Shown: piece after piece, positions 1 to 5,934 of the stretch
How the letters are laid out: each line of letters begins with the position of its first letter
How positions within the stretch are numbered: position 1 is the first letter of the stretch
Assembly (NCBI GenBank): GCA_034437895.1
Contig: DAOTTO010000384.1
Span: 1 to 10,760 of the forward strand
Reading direction: 5' to 3'
DNA length: 10,760 nt
Source: JANRLJ01 sp034437895
Lineage (GTDB): Bacteria > Chloroflexota > Anaerolineae > Aggregatilineales > Phototrophicaceae
Program-made: the position numbers and the translations under genes
Notes under the pieces: generated by a model
Databases searched by the model: none
What the model was told of the DNA's origin: nothing
Seen by the model: the letters and a program-made list of their open reading frames with translations, nothing else

Positions 1-204
1 GTTCCCTTCGACAATAATCTGGCGGAACGTGATCTTCGCATGATGAAGGTGAAGCAAAAAGTGTCTGGGTGCTTCCGCACCTTCCACGGGGCGCTGGTAT
101 TCTGCGCTGTCCGTAGCTATCTTTCGACGGCTCGCAAACACGGCTATTCCATGTTCTCCGCTTTGGTCGATGCTTTTTCCGACTCGCCCTTCACCCCTGA
201 GTAG
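1..204 (+). pseudogene. tnpC: IS66-family transposase (TnpC), C-terminal part, cut by window edge
   Basis: The first reading frame is open from base 1 to the TAG at 202-204 and gives 67 residues. It opens with the IS66 signature around DNNLAERDLRM, followed by KVSGCFRT and RSYLSTARKHG, which are the hallmarks of the catalytic C-terminus and the IS66 C-terminal element. The Glu in the NxAExxLR motif is the usual last acidic residue of the family's DDE triad. IS66 transposases move the element by cut-and-paste or replicative DNA transfer and usually need the small partners TnpA and TnpB, which would lie to the left of this window. Whether the gene is intact upstream cannot be seen, so it is listed as partial rather than truly broken. 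Family assignment is firm. Confidence 0.88.
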
Positions 205-208
205 TTAC
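205..208 (+). mobile_element. Candidate right terminus of the IS66 element (TTAC)
   Basis: IS66-family elements characteristically start with GTAA and end with TTAC. TTAC follows the tnpC stop codon directly here, and heptamer-phased non-coding repeat begins at 207. This would put the IS end at 208. The matching left terminus and the expected 8-bp target duplication are outside the window, so this is an inference from position and the tetranucleotide only. Confidence 0.4.
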
Positions 209-258
209 TTAGTTTTTAGTGATTAGTAGGTAGCCCAAGCTCAGAATTAGCAATCAGC
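207..258 (+). repeat. Heptamer-phased tandem repeat, NNTTAGT/NNTNAGC type
   Basis: Bases 207-234 read as four consecutive 7-mers: ACTTAGT, TTTTAGT, GATTAGT and AGGTAGC. After a short gap, 245-258 continues as AATTAGC and AATCAGC. The T-N-A-G core recurs every seven bases while the first two bases vary. The array begins at the putative IS66 end. The function is unknown; phased heptamers of this sort occur in the intergenic DNA of several bacterial groups. Confidence 0.6.
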
Positions 259-299
259 TTTATAACCCCGTTTAAGTCCCAAAGGCACAAAAGCCGTAA

Positions 300-334
300 A
301 CTAAAAACTGATTACTTAGGACTGAAAACTATTC
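300..334 (-). repeat. Heptamer-phased tandem repeat in inverted orientation, ACTNANN type
   Basis: Five consecutive 7-mers are visible: ACTAAAA, ACTGATT, ACTTAGG, ACTGAAA and ACTATTC. Their reverse complement matches the NNTNAGT pattern at 207-227, and ACTAAAAACT (300-309) is the exact reverse complement of AGTTTTTAGT (211-220). The two arrays therefore face each other across about 80 bases and could form a stem. The array stops two bases before the stop codon of the 97-aa gene. Confidence 0.6.
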
Positions 335-335
335 C

Positions 336-629
336 CTACGTTCTGTTTTCAGAGGTCGGCTCGACGATCACTTCCACCAGTTCATAGTCGGATTTGGTCT
401 TACCCTTATTGGTATCAGTTGCATACGACTCGATAAGTGTGACCCGCGTACCCAAGCTCGGCAGTTCATACCGAGTCGCCCACTTGCCGACAGTTTGCAC
501 ATTACGGATGTAGGCCATCCGCACATGCTGATCCATCCCGCGAATCTTGCCTTTTGCTTGCCCAAATTTCAGCTTGCTCAAGTCCTTTGCAAGGTCTTCA
601 CGTTCCTGTTGGTTGAGATAATTTGCCAT
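336..629 (-). CDS. Small conserved-type hypothetical protein, 97 aa
   Basis: This is a complete ORF on the - strand with a textbook Shine-Dalgarno (AAGGAG, complement of 636-641) six bases before the ATG at 627-629, which settles the start. The protein is soluble, with no signal peptide or membrane segment. It has a charged helical N-terminus (NQQEREDLAKDLSKLKFGQ, residues 6-24), a middle segment around MDQHVRMAYIRNVQ, and a beta-rich C-terminal half with LPSLGTRVTLIESY and ELVEVIVEP. The sequence is tidy and protein-like, and I take it for a small family in related genomes, but I do not recognise a named domain and assign no function. It stands alone between two heptamer repeat arrays; the 648-675 array falls in its leader just upstream of the ribosome site. 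Its other neighbours are an IS66 end and xseA, so it has no operon partners. Confidence 0.75.
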   Translation of the reverse strand: MANYLNQQEREDLAKDLSKLKFGQAKGKIRGMDQHVRMAYIRNVQTVGKWATRYELPSLGTRVTLIESYATDTNKGKTKSDYELVEVIVEPTSENRT

Positions 630-647
630 AATGTTCTCCTTATGCGC

Positions 648-675
648 TTTCAGCCATCAGCCGTCAGCTTTCAGT
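648..675 (+). repeat. Heptamer-phased tandem repeat, NNTCAGY type
   Basis: Four perfectly phased 7-mers are visible: TTTCAGC, CATCAGC, CGTCAGC and TTTCAGT. They lie in the leader of the 97-aa gene, starting seven bases beyond its Shine-Dalgarno. The core TCAG relates this array to the TNAG arrays at 207-258 and 300-334. Confidence 0.65.
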
Positions 676-710
676 TAAAATATCAAATTACAGAAAGATA
701 GAAATAGGAC

Positions 711-786
711 TTACGCAGTTGATGGGTTTTGTAGTAGGGGCGACTCGCCGAGTCGCCCCTACGGAAAATCTCGCTGAACTGCGTAA
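711..786. repeat. Nested palindromic (MITE-like) element
   Basis: An outer perfect 10-bp inverted repeat, TTACGCAGTT (711-720) and AACTGCGTAA (777-786), encloses an inner near-perfect palindrome with 14-bp arms, GTAGGGGCGACTCG (734-747) and its reverse complement (749-762), around one central base. The whole 76-bp unit has no coding capacity. The architecture is that of a small non-autonomous mobile element or REP-type repeat; no clear target-site duplication is visible. It sits between the divergently oriented 97-aa gene and xseA and, if transcribed, would form a strong hairpin. Confidence 0.7.
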
Positions 787-877
787 CTTCTATAAAAATA
801 AAGCCTGCTGTGTTTCTTTGCGTGCTTAGCATCTTTGCGGTTCAATAGATTGTTATCGTTATCCCGCGTACCTATTG

Positions 878-883
878 TATAAT
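878..883 (+). promoter_or_regulatory. Candidate -10 box for xseAB
   Basis: A perfect TATAAT lies 30 bases ahead of the xseA ATG. No good -35 hexamer sits at the right distance (TTATCG at 853-858 with a 19-base spacer is the best), so promoter strength is uncertain. Confidence 0.4.
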
Positions 884-913
884 CTCTAAGGCAGATAGCC
901 AACGAGAAGTTTG

Positions 914-2146
914 ATGTTTAATCTCAATACCACCCGCACCGTCGGCGAAATCACCACCTATATTCGCACCCTGCTCGATCAAGACTCGGTTTTGCAAGAT
1001 GTCTGGATTTCCGGTGAAGTCTCTAATATGAAGCGCCATACCTCCGGGCATTGGTATTTTACGCTCAAAGATGCCCAATCGGAACTCAAATGCGTCATGT
1101 GGCGGTCTAGCGCTGCCCGCCAGAGTGTCGTCCCCAAAGATGGCGATGCCATAGAAGCGCACGGTAAAATCACGGTTTATGAATCGCGCGGCGAATATCA
1201 GCTTTATGCCGATCTCGTGCGTCCGGTGGGCATGGGTGATCTTTATCTGCAATTTGAACGGCTTAAAGCCCGTCTGAATGCCGAGGGATTATTCGACTCG
1301 GAGCGCAAACGCGGCTTCCCAATCTTTCCGCTGCGGATTGGTATCGTCACCTCGCCCACTGCCGCCGCCTTTCAGGATGTGCTGAACGTTCTGCGCCGTC
1401 GCTTTCCGTTGGTTGAGGTCGTCCTTAGTCCAGCGATGGTGCAGGGCGCGGAAGCGCCGCCCACGATTGTCGCCGCATTGGAGCGCTTGAATATTTATGG
1501 CGAACTCGACGCGATTTTGCTGTGTCGCGGCGGGGGCAGCATCGAAGATTTATGGCCTTTTAATGATGAACGGGTCGCCCGTGCCGTCGCGGATAGCCGC
1601 ATTCCCGTGATCACCGGAGTGGGGCATGAAACCGATTTTACGATTGTCGATTTTGTGTCGGATTTACGTGCGCCTACACCGTCCGCCGCCGCCGAAATGC
1701 TCACGCCCGACATCGCCGAGATGAAAGAATCACTGCGCCGCCTTGATGAGCGCCTGACGGGAATGGCGTATGATGCCGTCATCAATCGTCAGAATCGCCT
1801 AGAAGCGCTGCAAAAAACACTCGGTTACATCTCACCGCAGAACGCCATCCGCACAGGCCGCCAGCGGATCGACGAACTCAACGTCCGTATGATGGCTCAC
1901 CAACGCGCCTCCATCACCTTGCTGCGTGAACGACTCATCGGCAAAACCGCCGCGCTCCATGCCGCGAATCCCGAAGCGATTTTGTCTCGCGGTTATGCCA
2001 TCATTACCAACCGCGACGACGGTCAGCGCATTGCGTCGCAGCAAGACGCAACACCCGGAGAACGTATTCTTATCCAACTCAAAGACGGTCAAGTTAAAGC
2101 CCGTATCGAGGATAATCAAAATTATGAACAGCGCCGCCTCCTTTGA
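914..2146 (+). CDS. xseA: Exodeoxyribonuclease VII large subunit (XseA)
   Basis: The 410-residue protein is the catalytic large subunit of exonuclease VII, which with several copies of XseB degrades single-stranded DNA in both directions to oligonucleotides, acting in the cytoplasm in repair. The N-terminal OB-fold (about residues 5-105, with VWISGEVSN and GHWYFTLKD) binds DNA. The nuclease domain begins near 120 and shows GIVTSPTAAAFQDV (143-156), CRGGGSIEDLWPFND (204-218), ITGVGHETDFTIVD (233-246) and APTPSAAAE (253-261). A helical segment follows, ending in the NPEAILSRGYAI motif (352-363). It is shorter than the Escherichia coli protein (456 aa), mainly in the coiled helical region. ATG 914 is preferred; a TTG at 911 adds one residue. 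Its 3' end overlaps xseB by 23 bases, so the two are translated from one message. Confidence 0.96.
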   Translation: MFNLNTTRTVGEITTYIRTLLDQDSVLQDVWISGEVSNMKRHTSGHWYFTLKDAQSELKCVMWRSSAARQSVVPKDGDAIEAHGKITVYESRGEYQLYADLVRPVGMGDLYLQFERLKARLNAEGLFDSERKRGFPIFPLRIGIVTSPTAAAFQDVLNVLRRRFPLVEVVLSPAMVQGAEAPPTIVAALERLNIYGELDAILLCRGGGSIEDLWPFNDERVARAVADSRIPVITGVGHETDFTIVDFVSDLRAPTPSAAAEMLTPDIAEMKESLRRLDERLTGMAYDAVINRQNRLEALQKTLGYISPQNAIRTGRQRIDELNVRMMAHQRASITLLRERLIGKTAALHAANPEAILSRGYAIITNRDDGQRIASQQDATPGERILIQLKDGQVKARIEDNQNYEQRRLL

Positions 2147-2351
2147 AAACCCATCTTATGAAGATGCTTTCGCGGAATTAGAAGATATTGTTGCACGGCT
2201 GGAATCTGGTAAAGCCACGTTGGAAGAATCGGTGATTTTGTTCGAGCGCGGGCGCAAACTCTCCGAATACTGCCAATCGCTGCTGGATAACGCTGAACTT
2301 CGCATCAATCAACTGACTGACGATGGTGATTTGATCGCCTTTAACAATTAA
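2124..2351 (+). CDS. xseB: Exodeoxyribonuclease VII small subunit (XseB)
   Basis: The 75-residue product matches the XseB family in length and pattern: SYEDAFAELEDIVARLESGK (residues 11-30), LEESVILFERGRKL and CQSLLDNAELRINQL, a two-helix protein. It binds XseA and is needed for its activity and for keeping the large subunit from becoming toxic. The open frame continues upstream inside xseA, but the ATG at 2124 gives the family's normal length and starts just before the conserved region; a GAGGAT stretch about 12 bases upstream may serve as ribosome site. The gene starts 23 bases before the xseA stop codon, typical of translational coupling that keeps the subunits in ratio. Confidence 0.93.
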   Translation: MNSAASFENPSYEDAFAELEDIVARLESGKATLEESVILFERGRKLSEYCQSLLDNAELRINQLTDDGDLIAFNN

Positions 2352-2396
2352 CAAGTAATGCCAAACAAACCCTAATCCTATGTTTAGGCCAAATAA

Positions 2397-2414
2397 TATC
2401 CCAAATTTGGGATA
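2397..2414. repeat. Perfect 18-bp palindrome downstream of xseB
   Basis: TATCCCAAATTTGGGATA is perfectly self-complementary. It is enclosed by a second inverted pair, TAGGCC (2385-2390) and GGCCTA (2440-2445). No T-run follows on the + strand, so it is a poor intrinsic terminator; an operator, or a hairpin protecting the xseAB message, are possible readings. Confidence 0.5.
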
Positions 2415-2455
2415 ATTAATACGCTTAGGTAAAACGGATGGCCTATAAGATTGCC

Positions 2456-2481
2456 TTGTAGGGACATGATATATCGCGTCC
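2456..2481. repeat. Degenerate copy of the GTAGGG-headed palindrome
   Basis: TTGTA followed by GGGACATGATATATCGCGTCC. The arms GGACATGATA (2462-2471) and TATCGCGTCC (2472-2481) pair at nine of ten positions, counting one G-T wobble. The TTGTAGGG head resembles the palindrome at 734-762, which suggests the same kind of repeat in a decayed state. Confidence 0.4.
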
Positions 2482-2558
2482 AAAGCCACCAAAATAGCCA
2501 CGCCTCTTTGACTTATAATTACGGTGTAATTTCAATCCACTAAAACCAGGAGTAAGGG

Positions 2559-2735
2559 ATGTCACGATTAAATTGGAAAATAGTCTTTCATAAATATGAA
2601 ATTAGGCATCTCAAAAAATTAATCACGGCGGCGCTCGGCGCGATAATGCTCCAAACGCTTCTTTGTGAAGTAATCCGCTGTGCGATAACGCCGTCGTGTG
2701 TATTCAGGGAAGATCATCACCACGAAAGCGACTAA
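2559..2735 (+). CDS. Doubtful small ORF, 58 aa, with good ribosome site
   Basis: An ATG at 2559 is preceded six bases upstream by AGGAG (2548-2552), and a TATAAT (2514-2519) lies 40 bases before the start. The frame runs 58 codons to TAA at 2733-2735. The first 20 residues (MSRLNWKIVFHKYEIRHLKK) are basic and plausible, but from about residue 23 onward the ORF lies antisense to the 129-aa membrane-protein gene, where the reading may be incidental. It could be a remnant of a gene truncated at its 3' side, a short peptide gene, or chance. No family is recognised. Confidence 0.25.
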   Translation: MSRLNWKIVFHKYEIRHLKKLITAALGAIMLQTLLCEVIRCAITPSCVFREDHHHESD

Positions 2736-3008
2736 AATGCCGCACAGCGCAAAATATGCGATACTTTGATAATGGTATTTCGCCGCGAAAAATAAGAAAA
2801 ATGCTGACCCCGCAACCATGCCACTCAAAACAGCACTACGAGAAATAATGGGTGGTCTTTCGGCACGTTTTTTGCCCTCAATCAGCTCAGTAATTTCTTC
2901 TTCTAACTTAGCGACCTGCGGATGTTGAGTCTCGCGCAGCATCAAACGCGCCTCCTCATAACGACCACTTGCGATCAATTTTTTGATGGGCGTAATATCA
3001 CGATTCAT
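2619..3008 (-). CDS. Small membrane protein with two transmembrane helices, 129 aa
   Basis: Start ATG (3006-3008) is preceded by an AGGGGGAT ribosome site; the upstream open frame continues through murJ antiparallel codons but is not real. The N-terminal cytosolic part (residues 5-48) reads as two helices with the TPR-like phrase ASGRYEEARLMLRE followed by an acidic helix. Two hydrophobic segments, about 58-77 and 82-101, are linked by a short KYHYQS loop. The tail (102-129) is very basic (YTRRRYR, HYRAERRRD), consistent with a cytosolic C-terminus by the positive-inside rule. It lies 20 bases downstream of murJ on the same strand and is probably co-transcribed, so an accessory role at the membrane is conceivable, but no family or function is recognised. 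Confidence 0.72.
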   Translation of the reverse strand: MNRDITPIKKLIASGRYEEARLMLRETQHPQVAKLEEEITELIEGKKRAERPPIISRSAVLSGMVAGSAFFLFFAAKYHYQSIAYFALCGILVAFVVMIFPEYTRRRYRTADYFTKKRLEHYRAERRRD

Positions 3009-3028
3009 AATTATCCCCCTCAAACAAG

Positions 3029-4639
3029 CTACCGACGACGAAAAATCATACGCGGTACAGTGCGGGCTTCTTCTATCCCTAAAGCTAACGCTAAACCGAA
3101 AAAGAGGACACAGCCTACGCCCATGCCAATAAGCGCTGTCGGGACATCCCCCGTATCGATTAAACGCTCCGTCACGAACCACACGCCAATACCCATCCCC
3201 AAAGCGGCTGCCAGCGCACGCATCGCCCCATTGACCAAGTAGGAATCGTGTGCGCCTCCCAAGCGGCGGCTCATCAACCACCATAACGCTGCCCCTTCCA
3301 AAAGCGTCGTTAGGCTGTTGGATAGCGCCAGCCCTGCAAACGGCCCTCGCGCCAAACTGCCCGGTTCTCCGATGAATTGGATAAAAATAATGCTCAAGAC
3401 GATATTGGAGATCATCGAAATAAGGCCGACGCGCACCGGTGTCCACGTATCCGAAAGCGCGTAAAACGCCCGCGAAAGCACCTCTAATAAGGCGTGACCC
3501 GCCATCCCGAATGCAAAGAAACTCAGCGCCCACGCCGTCGCTGCTGTACTCTCGGTGGTAAATTCCCCACGTTGGAACAGCAGAGCAACAATGGGTCGTC
3601 CTAGCACAATCAACCCGACTGACGCTGGAAAGACCAGAAATAAGACACTCCGCAAAGTGCTGGAAAGCCGCTGTCGGAAGCCCTCCATATCGTCCTTGGC
3701 CGCCAAAGCCGCCAATGATGGAAAGATCGCCGTACCCGCACTCTGCGCGAGAATACCGAGTGCAAAAAACATCAAAAACCACGCGGTATTCAGCGCGACC
3801 TGACTTCCCGCTGCCATACCGGAGGCAAAAGCGACGTTGACGGCAAAATTGATCTGCACCACCGCCAGCCCCAACACACGCGGCCCCATCATCATCATCA
3901 CTTCGCGTACACCCGGCAAACGTGGCGCGAATAACGGACGCAGCCGCGCTTTAACTTTAAACAAACCGGGGATTTGAATCGCTAAATGCAGCAGCGCCCC
4001 TAAAAGCGCCCCCCACGCTAACCCGGTAATGTTGGCTTCGCCCATCTGCGCCAATCCCGACGTATGCGGCAGCGCCGGTGCGATCACCAGCGCACCGATA
4101 ATCAGCCCGACATTGTTCATACTGATCGCCAGTGAGGGCAGCAAAAACAATTGGTGGGCGTTCAGGATACCCATGAGCAGACCGCTGATGCTGAAAATAA
4201 CCGTTGTGCTGAGCATCATGCGCGTCAGCATAATCGTGAGCGCTTGCTCATCAGGAGTCGCACGGGGGACGAGCAGACTCGGCACAAGCACAGGCGCAAA
4301 TAAATAAAGAAGGATTGCGAGGAGGGTCGCTGCCAGCGCGGAAAGCGTCATCACAGCGCTTGCCAACCGCCACGCGCTTGTACGATCTTCCGTCGAGAGA
4401 TGACGTGTGAATACGGGCAAAAATGATGAGCCGAGCGCCCCACCCGCCACCAGGGTAAAAAGCATCTCCGGGATGCGCTGCGCGGCATAAAACGCATCCA
4501 ACTGCGAACTCGTGCCGAATGTGGAAGAAAAAACTGCTGTGCGAATCACGCCGAGGATGCCGCTGGCAACAAAGCCCAGCAGTACAACCAATGCCGCCCG
4601 TATGACTTGCCGATTAGAAAGCGCCGCTGATGGGGTCAT
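3029..4639 (-). CDS. murJ: Lipid II flippase MurJ (MviN family)
   Basis: The 536-residue polytopic membrane protein belongs to the MOP exporter superfamily, MurJ/MviN branch, which flips the peptidoglycan precursor lipid II across the cytoplasmic membrane. Family hallmarks are visible: FGTSSQLDAFYAAQRIPEML (41-60), GGALGSSFLPVF (66-77), LFQRGEF (354-360) and RAFYALSDTWTPV (390-402), within about 14 hydrophobic helices. An early Arg (R33) and Arg 55 match conserved positive residues of the central cavity. Length is normal. The ATG at 4637-4639 lies only two bases after the toxin gene's TAA and has no obvious ribosome site, which suggests translation coupled to the upstream gene. It is followed by the 129-aa membrane protein. 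Other MOP members such as O-antigen flippases lack this motif set, so the call is strong. Confidence 0.93.
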   Translation of the reverse strand: MTPSAALSNRQVIRAALVVLLGFVASGILGVIRTAVFSSTFGTSSQLDAFYAAQRIPEMLFTLVAGGALGSSFLPVFTRHLSTEDRTSAWRLASAVMTLSALAATLLAILLYLFAPVLVPSLLVPRATPDEQALTIMLTRMMLSTTVIFSISGLLMGILNAHQLFLLPSLAISMNNVGLIIGALVIAPALPHTSGLAQMGEANITGLAWGALLGALLHLAIQIPGLFKVKARLRPLFAPRLPGVREVMMMMGPRVLGLAVVQINFAVNVAFASGMAAGSQVALNTAWFLMFFALGILAQSAGTAIFPSLAALAAKDDMEGFRQRLSSTLRSVLFLVFPASVGLIVLGRPIVALLFQRGEFTTESTAATAWALSFFAFGMAGHALLEVLSRAFYALSDTWTPVRVGLISMISNIVLSIIFIQFIGEPGSLARGPFAGLALSNSLTTLLEGAALWWLMSRRLGGAHDSYLVNGAMRALAAALGMGIGVWFVTERLIDTGDVPTALIGMGVGCVLFFGLALALGIEEARTVPRMIFRRR

Positions 4640-4641
4640 AT

Positions 4642-5034
4642 TTAGGTATAGGGACTAATGACAACAACGCCGGAAAAAATACCTAAATGCTTTTGGTTGC
4701 GCGAATAAATAGGCAGTCCTGTACGATTACAAATCGCCGCGATAAAGCAATCCATGATCTCGACCTGATTACTGAGATGAAGTTTCTCAAATTCAGTCAT
4801 TGCCCATTGTGAATCAACTACTGTTGAATAAACAACTGGATAGAGCGCTAATAATTTTATGGCGTTTTCTTGCTCAATTTTGTTGCGCGTGCCCAAAACA
4901 ACCTCCATCCGTACCAGTGATGGCAGCGCAAAAGCGCTTCCCTTATTATTTTGCATCCATGTTATGGCAGGTTCATATCCGCGAAGCATATCAATCACAA
5001 TATTAGTATCAATCAATCCTAAAGCATCGGTCAT
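4642..5034 (-). CDS. vapC: PIN-domain ribonuclease toxin, VapC type
   Basis: The 130-residue protein is a single PIN domain, a metal-dependent RNase fold; VapC toxins cut tRNA or rRNA and arrest translation. Acidic metal ligands are seen at D9 (IDTNIVID), E44 (RMEVVLGT) and D95 (EIMDCFIAA), and N113 sits in the C-terminal SRNQKHL motif where the family often has N-x-K-D/H. Catalytic residues are thus intact. The ATG overlaps the antitoxin's TGA in ATGA (5031-5034 on the complement), the standard arrangement for coupled toxin-antitoxin genes. Its stop lies two bases ahead of murJ. Degradation of its partner by proteases would free the toxin. Target RNA cannot be read from the sequence. Confidence 0.88.
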   Translation of the reverse strand: MTDALGLIDTNIVIDMLRGYEPAITWMQNNKGSAFALPSLVRMEVVLGTRNKIEQENAIKLLALYPVVYSTVVDSQWAMTEFEKLHLSNQVEIMDCFIAAICNRTGLPIYSRNQKHLGIFSGVVVISPYT

Positions 5035-5276
5035 GACTCGCCTCTACGTGAAGCGCGTTTTCGTAACTCCCGCGCATAGTCTTCACTATCGGCGATGTCG
5101 TCTCGATTTGCCCAAACCCCAACCCATCCTGAATCAAGAACTTCCCCTAGTGTCACACCTTTAATTTTGGGCTGACGAACTTTAACCTCAAACTGTCCCG
5201 GCTTTAAATCTGCGGGCAATTGAATAATGAGATGCCCATCCTCGGTAAGTTCACCCTCAAAAATCATTTTTTCCAT
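5031..5276 (-). CDS. vapB: VapB-like antitoxin
   Basis: An 81-residue protein encoded directly upstream of and overlapping the PIN toxin. The N-terminal part (residues 4-35, with MIFEGELTEDGHLIIQLP and KPGQFEVKV) reads as paired beta strands, like the short beta-domain of AbrB-like or DUF-type antitoxins. The C-terminal part (SEDYARELRKRASRRGES) is a charged, probably disordered tail of the kind that wraps the toxin. I do not see a ribbon-helix-helix pattern. Its expected role is to bind and block the PIN active site and repress the operon. The start is uncertain: GTG at 5277-5279, ATG at 5274-5276 and ATG at 5262-5264 are all possible; the middle one is chosen for its distance to GAGAGGGG upstream. 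Confidence 0.78.
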   Translation of the reverse strand: MEKMIFEGELTEDGHLIIQLPADLKPGQFEVKVRQPKIKGVTLGEVLDSGWVGVWANRDDIADSEDYARELRKRASRRGES

Positions 5277-5313
5277 CACATAGCCCCTCTCACTTCATCG
5301 CTTTTCAGCCCTC

Positions 5314-5319
5314 ATTATA
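5314..5319 (-). promoter_or_regulatory. Candidate -10 box ahead of the vapBC-murJ run
   Basis: On the - strand TATAAT overlaps the stop codon of the metallopeptidase gene and lies about 38 bases before the antitoxin start. No convincing -35 hexamer is found 16-18 bases upstream, so it may be chance, or used with an activator. If real, it lets vapBC and murJ be transcribed separately from the metallopeptidase. Confidence 0.3.
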
Positions 5320-5806
5320 CGCGATAGCGATCTAATTCGCGCTCACGCTCGGCATAATCCGCTAAATACTGCCCGACCAACGCCCAAAATTCCGGGCTGT
5401 GGTTAAATATTTTCAGATGAGCCAATTCATGCACGACCACATATTCCGCTAGAGGCTGCGGCACATAGTACAACGCTGTATTCAGCGTGATATTCCCGCG
5501 TCCGGAACAAGACCCCCACTTGCGATACATCGTCCGCAGGGTGATACGCCCTACTTCGACATTCATGCGCTTTGCCCACAGGCGCACTAATCGCCGCACA
5601 CTTTTCGCGTCGTTGTAGGCTGTCGGCGCAATCGGTGGAATATAAGAATCGAGCTTCGCCAGCCCTTCCTTAATGAACTGCTTCAACTGCGGATCGCTCT
5701 TTTTAAGCCAGCGTGGGATAAAAACCGCGACTCCACCATCAGGCTTCACGCGCATCCTCATCGTTTTGCGCTGCTGCCGGATTATCTCAACTTCAGGCTT
5801 AGGCAT
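5315..5806 (-). CDS. YgjP-like zinc metallopeptidase (M48/DUF45 type)
   Basis: The 163-residue soluble protein ends in the family's zinc site: HELAH (126-130) with the third ligand H136 in NHSPEFWALV, and Glu127 as catalytic base. Upstream lies the conserved RKWGSCSGRGNITLN block (95-109). The N-terminal half is beta-rich (MRMRVKPDGGVAVFIP) as in DUF45/YgjP proteins. Members are predicted metal-dependent hydrolases; a peptidase role is usually assumed, but the physiological substrate is not settled. ATG 5804-5806 has a GGAGAG sequence about 11 bases upstream, rather far. No signal peptide or membrane helix, so it acts in the cytoplasm. It heads the - strand run that continues with vapB, 38 bases further. 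Confidence 0.88.
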   Translation of the reverse strand: MPKPEVEIIRQQRKTMRMRVKPDGGVAVFIPRWLKKSDPQLKQFIKEGLAKLDSYIPPIAPTAYNDAKSVRRLVRLWAKRMNVEVGRITLRTMYRKWGSCSGRGNITLNTALYYVPQPLAEYVVVHELAHLKIFNHSPEFWALVGQYLADYAERERELDRYRV

Positions 5807-5867
5807 TATCTAAATAGCTCTCCAAAAACCCGAACACATCTTCTAATGAGGATACCGAATATCACCT

Positions 5868-5907
5868 AAATAAAAAAGTGGATGTCTCGTCGGAAACATC
5901 CACTTTT
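5868..5907 (-). terminator. Intrinsic terminator of the PucC-type transporter gene
   Basis: A perfect 12-bp stem, AAAAGTGGATGT (5874-5885) with ACATCCACTTTT (5896-5907), closes a 10-base loop. On the - strand it is followed by a T-rich run (TTTTTTATTTA). It lies 28 bases beyond the transporter's stop codon and separates that gene from the metallopeptidase operon. Confidence 0.85.
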
Positions 5908-5934
5908 CACTTTTAAGTTGTAAGGCTTAACGTG

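Noticed and set aside
207..334. CRISPR array
   Set aside because: Repeats are 7-mers with no spacers of regular length, and no cas genes are present.
1926..2123. N-terminal extension of XseB
   Set aside because: It overlaps xseA in another frame; XseB proteins are about 75-85 aa, as obtained from ATG 2124.
2397..2414. Intrinsic terminator for xseAB
   Set aside because: The palindrome is AT-rich at its centre and not followed by a T-run on the + strand.
2619..3782. A 387-codon open frame on the - strand, which would add a long N-terminal part to the small membrane protein
   Set aside because: The part beyond 3008 lies over murJ in another frame and gives low-complexity, non-protein-like sequence; the ATG at 3008 has a good ribosome site and follows murJ by 20 bases.
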